This document shows positions 54,494 to 61,018 of a stretch of DNA of 64,000 nucleotides, one piece after another. The notes under the pieces are model-generated. The model was not told where the DNA came from. It saw nothing but the letters and a program-made list of their open reading frames with translations, and did no database searches. The DNA comes from Sulfuriroseicoccus oceanibius (GTDB lineage: Bacteria > Verrucomicrobiota > Verrucomicrobiia > Verrucomicrobiales > SLCJ01): assembly GCF_010681825.2 (NCBI RefSeq), contig NZ_CP066776.1, positions 744,001 to 808,000 on the forward strand. Direction: 5' to 3'. The translations under genes and the position numbers were made by a program. Within the stretch, counting starts at the first letter, position 1, and each line of letters opens with the position of its first letter.

Positions 54494-54994
54494 ATGTCCG
54501 AATTTTCCAAGCCAAAGCAGATCGTTGGGTTGATCGTGTCGTTCGTCGTTTGTTTCGCGGTTTCGGCGGTGGGGGCTGCGGCGTCGTTTCAGGCGCAGGC
54601 GGTGTATGGGAAGTTCGAGCAACCGGCATGGGCGCCACCGGGGTGGTTGTTTGGTCCGGTATGGACTTTGTTGTTCTCGATGATGGCGGTGGCGGCGTGG
54701 CTGGTCTGGCGGCGCGGCGGGTTCAAAGCCCAGCGGGTGGCGTTGTCGGTTTTTGCGTTCCAGTTGGTGCTCAATGGTCTGTGGAGCTGGCTTTTCTTCG
54801 CTTGGCGTATGGGAGGCTGGGCGTTTGCCGAGATCCTTTTGTTATTCGGCGCGATTGTCTGGACGATCGTGGTCTTCCGGCGGGTCAGCGGTGTCGCTGC
54901 CGGGTTGTTGGTGCCCTATTGGCTGTGGGTGGGTTTTGCGTCGGTGCTCAACTACGTGCTGTGGCAGATGAACCCGGGGCTGCTCGGTGGGTGA
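54494..54994 (+). CDS. tspO: TspO/MBR family tryptophan-rich sensory protein
   Basis: The 166-residue membrane protein has five helices and the family motifs QPAWAPPGWLFGPVWTLLF, FAFQLVLNGLWSWLFFAWRMGGWAFAEI and PYWLWVGFASVLNYVLWQMNP. TspO binds tetrapyrroles and modulates stress or tetrapyrrole responses. GTG 54485 is an alternative start 3 codons earlier. No carotenoid or tetrapyrrole genes adjoin it. Confidence 0.94.
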   Translation: MSEFSKPKQIVGLIVSFVVCFAVSAVGAAASFQAQAVYGKFEQPAWAPPGWLFGPVWTLLFSMMAVAAWLVWRRGGFKAQRVALSVFAFQLVLNGLWSWLFFAWRMGGWAFAEILLLFGAIVWTIVVFRRVSGVAAGLLVPYWLWVGFASVLNYVLWQMNPGLLGG

Positions 54995-55214
54995 GCGGTA
55001 GACTGTTTGGCGCGGTGTTGGCTGGTTTCTGAACTCACAGGTGTTAGCCATGGACAGGAGTGTCCATGCTCCATCGGGTATTCAGCGGAGCGAATGAATG
55101 ATGATTTCTATCGCAGGCTTTGTCGGGATTGGAAGTTGTGTGTTGGCATTTGGCGGCCACGAGAATTGAGGTAGGGGGGCATCCCATTCTCTCTGGCGGG
55201 CGTTGATTTAGGGT

Positions 55215-55709
55215 ATGAGCACGTACCCTAAGACATTTTCGCACATTGGTTTGTCGGTTCCGGACCTGGAGGCGGCGGTGAAGTTCTACGAGGAGGTCAT
55301 GGGGTGGTACACGATCATGCAGCCCAGCGAGGTGGTGGAGGAACAGGAGACGGCGATCGGCAAGATGTGTATCGATGTGTTTGGCGAGGGGTGGGGCAGT
55401 TTCAAAATCGCCCACCTGTCCACCGGCGATAAGATCGGGATCGAGTTGTTCGAGTTCCGTAACAACGAAACGCCCAAGGAATTTGCCTATTGGAAAACGG
55501 GGACCTTTCACTTCTGCGTTCAGGATCCGGATATCGAAGGACTGACGGAGAAAATCGTGGCGGCAGGCGGCAAGCAGCGGATGCCGATCCGTGCGTATTA
55601 CCCGGGTGAGAAGCCGTACAAGATGGTCTATGTCGAGGACCCGTTCGGGATTGTATTCGAGATCTACACGCACAGTTATGAGCTGACCTATTCGGCCGGT
55701 GCGTATTGA
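55215..55709 (+). CDS. VOC (glyoxalase/dioxygenase superfamily) protein
   Basis: The 164-residue protein has two beta-alpha-beta-beta-beta modules: FSHIGLSVPDLEAAVKFYEEVMGW at the N-terminus and FHFCVQDPDIEGLTEKIVAAGGK then VYVEDPFGIVFEIYTHS at the C-terminus. Likely metal ligands are H10, E78 (IGIELFEF), H100 (TGTFHFC) and a C-terminal Glu in FEIYTH. It is related to lactoylglutathione lyases; substrate not readable. ~220 bp of mixed sequence lies upstream; start ATG 55215. Confidence 0.85.
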   Translation: MSTYPKTFSHIGLSVPDLEAAVKFYEEVMGWYTIMQPSEVVEEQETAIGKMCIDVFGEGWGSFKIAHLSTGDKIGIELFEFRNNETPKEFAYWKTGTFHFCVQDPDIEGLTEKIVAAGGKQRMPIRAYYPGEKPYKMVYVEDPFGIVFEIYTHSYELTYSAGAY

Positions 55710-55744
55710 CCCGCACAACGAGCATACAAAATGTAAATTTTTTG

Positions 55745-55770
55745 GTTAACGTTGCGGAAGCGGTGTCCAT
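55745..55770 (+). promoter_or_regulatory. Candidate ECF sigma promoter, upstream of the sigma gene
   Basis: GTTAACG (55745-55751), 12 nt, TGTCCAT (55764-55770), with a T-run just before. It lies 40 nt before the sigma ATG, so would give autoregulation. One of five such sites, all with exactly 12 nt between the blocks. Confidence 0.75.
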
Positions 55771-55809
55771 TGTGACCGAAGCGGCTGGTGTCGCTTGTGC
55801 TTTCGCTCC

Positions 55810-56349
55810 ATGAACGAATCCGAATCCAGTTACGAATTTGTCGGCTTGCTCACCGACCACCAGGACATCTTGCGGATGTTTATTTCGTCGTTGGTGCCTG
55901 GCAGTCCAGACGTGCGGGATCTGGTGCAGGAGGTGAACATCGTGCTTTGGCGCAAGCGCGATGACTTTGAAATGGGAAGCAATTTTGCGGCGTGGGCGTG
56001 CACCGTTGCCCGCAACAAAGTGCGGGACTACCGCAAGAAGAAGGCTCGCTCGGGGTGGTTGGTCTTTTCCGATGAGCTCGCGGAGATGCTCGAACAGGAG
56101 GCGTTGCCCGCTGATCCGCTGGCTGCGGATGCGCGGCGCTCTGCATTGGCCCGCTGTTTGAACAATTTGAAACCCACCGAGCGGGAGATGTTGGAACAGC
56201 GGTATCAGAGCCGGTCTGAGGACATGGACGCGTTCGCTCAGAAGTTGGGGCGTACCCGGGCGTCGCTGCGGGTAACATTGTGTCGATTGCGCGCTGCCTT
56301 GCGGAAGTGTGTTGCATCGCAGTTGATTCGCGAAGGGGGGGGCATCTGA
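55810..56349 (+). CDS. ECF-type RNA polymerase sigma factor
   Basis: The 179-residue protein has sigma region 2 (LVQEVNIVLWRKRDDFEMGSNFAAWACTVARNKVRDYRKKKA) and region 4 (CLNNLKPTEREMLEQRYQS, then AQKLGRTRASLRVTLCRLRAALRKCV), the type seen in Verrucomicrobia and Planctomycetes. The stop overlaps the FecR gene start by 1 nt, so the two are coupled. A candidate autoregulatory promoter is 40 nt upstream. ATG 55810 (MNESESSYEFVG) was chosen. Confidence 0.93.
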   Translation: MNESESSYEFVGLLTDHQDILRMFISSLVPGSPDVRDLVQEVNIVLWRKRDDFEMGSNFAAWACTVARNKVRDYRKKKARSGWLVFSDELAEMLEQEALPADPLAADARRSALARCLNNLKPTEREMLEQRYQSRSEDMDAFAQKLGRTRASLRVTLCRLRAALRKCVASQLIREGGGI

Positions 56350-57968
56350 TGCGCGAGGGAAGGTTTCAGGATTTGTTGTCGCGCTTGGTCGAGCGTGATT
56401 TGGATGCTGATGAGATGGCGGAGTTGGATGCGTGGCTTCGACAGTCTTCGGAGGCACGGCGCGAGTATCTTGAGTACGTGGCGAATGATGTGCTGCTACA
56501 GGCGGAGCTGGCTCCGGTTGCAAGCTCCGGGGGTGACCGTCAGAGGGTGATTTCGATGCGCGATGTGCTGCGGATGCGTCGTGCGCGGGAGGTTAGGATT
56601 GCCGTAGCCGCTGCTGCTGCCGTGTTGTTGGTTTCCGCATTGGTGCTGAGTTTGTTGCGGGTGGATCAGTCGGTGGAATATGCACTGGAGGTGGAATTGG
56701 CTCCCGATAGTAGCTACACCATCGAGCATTTGCAGGACGGCAAATTGGTGGCTGCCTCGGATGCTGCGATGCGTGTGGGATCGCGAATGGTGCTGGAGCA
56801 GGGTGTCGTGCAGTTGGGGTTCGAGTCAGGTGTGACTGCTGTGGTGCAGGCGCCGGCGGAGCTGACGTTGCGGTCGGAGAGTGCACTGGAGCTAACGCGC
56901 GGCAAGGGGTGGTTCCGCGTTGAGGATGGCGCAGAGGGCTTCGAAGTGGTGACTCCTGAGTTCACTGTAAAAGATCTGGGGACGGAGTTCGGGGTGGTGT
57001 CGGTCGATGACGGCGCAGATCAGGTGCATGTATTCGAGGGGATCGTTGAAGTGACTCACGGTGCTGGTGCAGGCTCGGCCGTGGTTCTTAATGGAGGGGC
57101 GGCGCGCGAATTGGTGGACGGTGGTGATTTGCGTGAGGTGGCGCTCGCTCCGCATCAGTTTCTCAAGGAGTTGCCGGAGTATGTGCCCTACGTGCATTGG
57201 GCTTTTGAACCGCGGGACGGTTATGTAGACCTTGTGGCGGGTGGTACGCATCCGCTCGCCGAGGTGATGGAAACCGGCTTTCGAGCGCAGTCTGCTCCGG
57301 CGTCATTTGTCTCGACTCCTGGGGTTTTCGGGCAGGCGTTGCACGATATGGGGCAAGGCGGTTTAATTGGTACCGATTGGCCGGGGATTGGTGGCGATGC
57401 GCCGCGTACGATTGCCTACTGGGTGAAGCTGGAAGAGGGACACCGTTATCTTTATCCCGTGCTGGGATGGGGGGAGCGACGACTCGATCCAACACGCGTG
57501 GACAAAGCCGACGGTCCCGATACCAGTGCGTTTTTCTCGTTTGTGGAATCGCTGGATGCTGATTCGGGCAATACAGTGGCCGGCTTGTCATTTGGGGGCT
57601 ACTGGGTGAAGGGGCGTCGTCACATTGGCGATGGTAAGTGGCACCATGTGGTGCAGGTCTTTTCAGGTAAGTATCTTCCCAATGGTGCGCCGCATGTGGT
57701 GCAATATGTGGATGGTTGGCAGGACCGGACCGATTCCTTCTACCATGAGTACTGGATGGAAAGGGATGCCGAGAGGATCGAGGTGGCGACCGAGGTGAGC
57801 AGTCCTCAGTCGGTGCCGGTCTCAATGGCGAGCTCTTTGTTTTCGGCTGATGGTCCGGGCTCGCTGTCGCCTTTGATGTTGGATGAGGTCTATGTCATCG
57901 AGGGGGCGATCAACTCGTTCCGAGTGCGCCAGTTGATGGAGGAGAACCGAGTGGGCGAAGGGGAGTAA
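56349..57968 (+). CDS. FecR/LamG-domain anti-sigma-type membrane protein
   Basis: The 539-residue protein has a cytoplasmic N-terminus (~1-75; DLDADEMAELDAWLRQSSEARREYLEYVAND), a membrane helix at ~78-98 (VRIAVAAAAAVLLVSALVLSLL), a FecR domain (~150-245; VVTPEFTVKDLGTEFGVVS), and a LamG-like jelly roll (~290-530; APRTIAYWVKLEEGH, WHHVVQVF). FecR-type proteins bind and control the adjacent ECF sigma factor across the inner membrane. The periplasmic LamG may sense a polysaccharide. Coupled to the sigma gene by a 1-nt overlap. Confidence 0.92.
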   Translation: MREGRFQDLLSRLVERDLDADEMAELDAWLRQSSEARREYLEYVANDVLLQAELAPVASSGGDRQRVISMRDVLRMRRAREVRIAVAAAAAVLLVSALVLSLLRVDQSVEYALEVELAPDSSYTIEHLQDGKLVAASDAAMRVGSRMVLEQGVVQLGFESGVTAVVQAPAELTLRSESALELTRGKGWFRVEDGAEGFEVVTPEFTVKDLGTEFGVVSVDDGADQVHVFEGIVEVTHGAGAGSAVVLNGGAARELVDGGDLREVALAPHQFLKELPEYVPYVHWAFEPRDGYVDLVAGGTHPLAEVMETGFRAQSAPASFVSTPGVFGQALHDMGQGGLIGTDWPGIGGDAPRTIAYWVKLEEGHRYLYPVLGWGERRLDPTRVDKADGPDTSAFFSFVESLDADSGNTVAGLSFGGYWVKGRRHIGDGKWHHVVQVFSGKYLPNGAPHVVQYVDGWQDRTDSFYHEYWMERDAERIEVATEVSSPQSVPVSMASSLFSADGPGSLSPLMLDEVYVIEGAINSFRVRQLMEENRVGEGE

Positions 57969-57987
57969 ACGTTGTTTGTGTTTTTTG

Positions 57988-58013
57988 GTTAACGCTCAGT
58001 TGGTTGTGTCCAT
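57988..58013 (+). promoter_or_regulatory. Candidate ECF sigma promoter, before PEP-CTERM gene 1
   Basis: TTTTTTGGTTAACG then 12 nt then TGTCCAT (58007-58013). The start codon of PEP-CTERM protein 1 is 83 nt downstream. Confidence 0.78.
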
Positions 58014-58095
58014 TTGACCTGTATGGCAGCTAATCAGGCTCCGGCCGAGTGTCGGGGGGGCTCACGCCTGCCTACTACCAACAAACACAATCACC

Positions 58096-58869
58096 ATGAT
58101 CAAAATATCTATCACCTCACTGATCGCTGGGGCTGCCATGATTGGCGTAGCCAGCGCGGCGACTTCTTTAACCAATCAGTTGCTGGTCAACTTCGATGGC
58201 TCGTTGGCTGGATCGACCTACACATTGGGTGGCGGGGAAATCGACACTACGGGAACATTTTCGGCCAGTGGCGGCGTGGGAGTCGTTCCAGGTTCGGCAT
58301 TTGTCGCCGGAGGGACTGACGGCTTTACTCTCGATCCCACATCTATCGGGACGCTCACGAGTACCAGCTGGGTTGCTGAGACTGTGGTGAGCTTTAATAC
58401 ATTCGGAGGTGGGCAATTAACGGCTATCAGTGTTCAGGGTGACACCGACTTCCGTATCAATAACAATGGAGGCGAACTGCAAGTGGGGTATTGGGACGGA
58501 GGGACCTACGGGAGCGTGGCAGGCGATCTTCCCGATGTAGGGGTGCCGGTGCATCTCGCGATGGTGTGGGATGCTACAAACTCCAGTCTCACCGGTTATG
58601 TGAACGGAGTGATGCTCGGAACAGTGGATAACAATGACTTTGCTGTGCCGGATTCTTCGTACGTGAGCTACGGTTTCTTCGATCGCTCCGGTTTCGAAGG
58701 GCGCGGAATCGATGCGGAGATGTACGGGGCGGCATTTTCCACCTTCACCGGCACCTTTGATGAAGGAGCTGACTTTCAGTTGAGTCTGGCGACCAACGTG
58801 CCCGAGCCGACCTCGACCACGCTGCTTGGTCTTGGTGGCTTGGCTTTGATTCTGCGACGCCGTCCCTAA
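58096..58869 (+). CDS. PEP-CTERM sorting-domain protein 1 (LamG-like)
   Basis: The 257-residue exported protein has a signal peptide (MIKISITSLIAGAAMIGVASA), a LamG-like region (WVAETVVSFNTFGGGQLTAI, then VHLAMVWDATNSSLTGYVNG) and the C-terminal VPEPTSTTLLGLGGLALILRRRP: PEP motif, hydrophobic helix, Arg cluster. Such tails are cleaved by exosortase and the proteins go to the surface or extracellular matrix. A candidate sigma promoter is 83 nt upstream and a strong terminator follows. Confidence 0.92.
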   Translation: MIKISITSLIAGAAMIGVASAATSLTNQLLVNFDGSLAGSTYTLGGGEIDTTGTFSASGGVGVVPGSAFVAGGTDGFTLDPTSIGTLTSTSWVAETVVSFNTFGGGQLTAISVQGDTDFRINNNGGELQVGYWDGGTYGSVAGDLPDVGVPVHLAMVWDATNSSLTGYVNGVMLGTVDNNDFAVPDSSYVSYGFFDRSGFEGRGIDAEMYGAAFSTFTGTFDEGADFQLSLATNVPEPTSTTLLGLGGLALILRRRP

Positions 58870-58906
58870 CTGATTGCCGGGGGCTGTGCGCAGAGGCTCG
58901 AATGTT

Positions 58907-58952
58907 AGAACATCCACCATCGGCTAGCCGGTGGTGGATGTTCTGTTTTTTG
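58907..58952 (+). terminator. Terminator of PEP-CTERM gene 1
   Basis: AGAACATCCACC (58907-58918) pairs with GGTGGATGTTCT (58933-58944), followed by a T-run. Confidence 0.95.
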
Positions 58953-58964
58953 AGGAAGGATTTT

Positions 58965-58990
58965 GTTAACGCCCGTTTGCGCCTGTCCAT
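58965..58990 (+). promoter_or_regulatory. Candidate ECF sigma promoter, before PEP-CTERM gene 2
   Basis: TTTTGTTAACG, 12 nt, TGTCCAT (58984-58990), 69 nt before the start codon. Confidence 0.78.
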
Positions 58991-59058
58991 TGAGGTGTGT
59001 GACAGGTGGCGAGGCGTAGTGCCGGCCAGAGCTGTCGCATTAACCAATAGATAAAACG

Positions 59059-59703
59059 ATGAAAAAAACGATGATGACAGCGCTGTTTGCCGGCGCTGCA
59101 ATGATGGGGGCTGCTAATGCCGCGGTCTTGATTGGAGATGGAGTGAACAATGGTGGCTTTGTAAGCACCACAACTGGTCGGACGGAGGGCACTGCTCTCA
59201 CGGATTGGACCATCACAGGAGCCAAGGTCTGGCTCAATACGGGTGGATCAACACTCACTACCGCGCCGTTTGGTGCTGATGTTGCAGCGAACTCGCGGTC
59301 GGTTCAGCTTGAGGATGACGGTGGGGTGACCCTTACTTCGGCCGCAGTTGCATTGGTTGCTGGTGAGTCGCTGACATTTGCGATCGACTGGTTGACTGCA
59401 GGTTCGGGAGCTGAGCATACCTTGACTATGGATTTGTGGGATGGAAGCAATAGCATCGCGTTGGGTGTCTTGAGTACGACTGGAGGTCCAACGAGTTACA
59501 CTCAGTTTGATAGCGCAGCTTCGGTGGGAGTGAGTGGCAATTACCAATTGCGTATGACCCTGACTGGTGGAGCAGGTCAAGGCAGGGACATTCATGTGGA
59601 CCGTGTCTATTTGGAGTCCACAGCCCAGGCGGTGCCTGAGCCATCGTCGACCGCATTGCTTGGTCTTGGTGGCCTGGCGCTGATTTTGCGTCGCCGCAAG
59701 TAA
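59059..59703 (+). CDS. PEP-CTERM sorting-domain protein 2 (jelly-roll domain)
   Basis: The 214-residue protein has a signal peptide (MKKTMMTALFAGAAMMGAANA), one beta-sandwich domain (GDGVNNGGFVSTTTGR, APFGADVAANSRSVQL, HTLTMDLWDG, DIHVDRVYLE), and the tail VPEPSSTALLGLGGLALILRRRK. The same sandwich, with the same PFGAD, LTV-LWD and HIDRV motifs, is fused to the fucosidase at 61019, so the two probably bind the same kind of glycan. Confidence 0.92.
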   Translation: MKKTMMTALFAGAAMMGAANAAVLIGDGVNNGGFVSTTTGRTEGTALTDWTITGAKVWLNTGGSTLTTAPFGADVAANSRSVQLEDDGGVTLTSAAVALVAGESLTFAIDWLTAGSGAEHTLTMDLWDGSNSIALGVLSTTGGPTSYTQFDSAASVGVSGNYQLRMTLTGGAGQGRDIHVDRVYLESTAQAVPEPSSTALLGLGGLALILRRRK

Positions 59704-59753
59704 GCGGTTGATGCGGGGCTTTCGTGAAGCCCCCCCGGATTGTGATCCGGGAT

Positions 59754-59798
59754 CCTCCATCGCCCGAAATCGGGAGGGGGGTGGAGGAATGCTTTTTT
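59754..59798 (+). terminator. Terminator of PEP-CTERM gene 2
   Basis: CCTCCA (59754-59759) pairs with TGGAGG (59782-59787), with CCCG-aaat-CGGG inside, then a T-run. Two further hairpins precede it (GGGCTT/AAGCCC at 59716 and CCCGGAT/ATCCGGG at 59734). Confidence 0.85.
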
Positions 59799-59839
59799 GT
59801 GGTGGTTGTGGTGTGGTTAGAAATGCGGGTGAATTTTGT

Positions 59840-59865
59840 GTTAACGCTGACCGGGTGTCGTCCAT
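59840..59865 (+). promoter_or_regulatory. Candidate ECF sigma promoter, before PEP-CTERM gene 3
   Basis: TTTTGTGTTAACG, 12 nt, CGTCCAT (59859-59865), 78 nt before the start codon. Confidence 0.78.
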
Positions 59866-59942
59866 GTACGGGTGTGGCGGGCTGGCTGCGTGCGGTTTGG
59901 TGCCGTTGCGGGCTGCCTGCTAAACAAAAAAACCTAGACATA

Positions 59943-60830
59943 ATGATGAAAAAAACGATGGCAACGCTCCTTGTGGGCGCCGCGATGATCGGGTCCTCCA
60001 GCGCAGCCCTGCATATTCAGGAGTTGTTCGATGGGATGGCAGCTGACACGAATATTGGTGGCCAGGGCGATAGTTCGACTACAGTTGGCCTCACAGGAAC
60101 TTGGGCGGCCACTGGAAGTACCGGGATCAACACCGCAAATAACTTCAACGTCGATGGCGGCACGTTGCCGGGTTTGGCTTCCAATGCCGGAGCTCAGGGT
60201 GGCGTCTGGAATGGAACTGGTAGCTGGGATACCGGCATCTATGCGACTCGCGGCATGACCTCGTCGATCGACTTCAACAGTGACGGGGTGATCTATTTCA
60301 GTGTTCGTTTGCGCAACCACGGGGACACCGCGATGGGGATGGGTTTCGCTTCTGGTGCGGGAGGTTCGTCCGAGTTTGTTGGCGCCGGCTTCAGCTGGAA
60401 TAACTTTACCGGCGGAAGTGGCAACGCCGCATACATTTCCCATGGCACGCTTGATGGAGGTCAGGGTGTCTACGGCCAGCAGGCTGCCGAGGCAGCTGGT
60501 GGCGTTAATGGGTACGGCCTCCTGGTGGGGCGGATTACCCTCAGTTCGACTGGTAACGACTTGATCGATATCATGCGCTATGCGGAGAATGATACGATTG
60601 ACAACAACCTTTCGTCGATCAGTTGGACGGCACAGAGTGCGTTCGACTCGTCGATGAGCGCCAGTCATCTGCTCTTGTGGATGAATGGTAGCGGTGGAGG
60701 TGAGCTTGATGCGATCCGCGTTGGCTCTGATTGGGTCGATGTTACTGGTGTGAATGCGGTTCCTGAGCCGTCGTCGACCGCATTGCTTGGCCTTGGTGGG
60801 CTTGCTTTGATCCTACGTCGCCGCAAGTAA
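59943..60830 (+). CDS. PEP-CTERM sorting-domain protein 3
   Basis: The 295-residue protein has a signal peptide (MMKKTMATLLVGAAMIGSSSA), a Gly/Asn/Ser-rich beta domain (SWDTGIYATRGMTSSIDFNSDG, then IYFSVRLRNHGDTAMGMGF), and the tail VPEPSSTALLGLGGLALILRRRK identical to protein 2. Two ATGs (59943, 59946) open the frame; the frame upstream was rejected. The tail, terminator and next promoter match the block after gene 2, as if copied. Confidence 0.92.
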   Translation: MMKKTMATLLVGAAMIGSSSAALHIQELFDGMAADTNIGGQGDSSTTVGLTGTWAATGSTGINTANNFNVDGGTLPGLASNAGAQGGVWNGTGSWDTGIYATRGMTSSIDFNSDGVIYFSVRLRNHGDTAMGMGFASGAGGSSEFVGAGFSWNNFTGGSGNAAYISHGTLDGGQGVYGQQAAEAAGGVNGYGLLVGRITLSSTGNDLIDIMRYAENDTIDNNLSSISWTAQSAFDSSMSASHLLLWMNGSGGGELDAIRVGSDWVDVTGVNAVPEPSSTALLGLGGLALILRRRK

Positions 60831-60884
60831 GCGGTTGATGCGGGGCTTTCGTGAAATGTCTCTTCTCGGATCAAGATCCGGAAT

Positions 60885-60926
60885 CCTTCATCGCCCGAAA
60901 TCGGGAGGGCGGTGGAGGGTTTTTTT
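60885..60926 (+). terminator. Terminator of PEP-CTERM gene 3
   Basis: CCTTCA (60885-60890) pairs with TGGAGG (60913-60918, one G-U) and CCCG-aaat-CGGG inside. The T-run ends 2 nt before the GTTAACG of the next promoter. Confidence 0.82.
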
Positions 60927-60928
60927 GT

Positions 60929-60954
60929 GTTAACGCTGACCGACCGTCGTCCAT
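60929..60954 (+). promoter_or_regulatory. Candidate ECF sigma promoter, before the fucosidase gene
   Basis: TTTTTTTGTGTTAACG, 12 nt, CGTCCAT (60948-60954), 65 nt before the fucosidase ATG. Near-identical to the site at 59840. Confidence 0.78.
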
Positions 60955-61018
60955 GTACGGGTGTGGTGGGCACCTTAGGTGCAGTTGTTGTGGATGATGT
61001 TTGATTACTAAACAGCGA

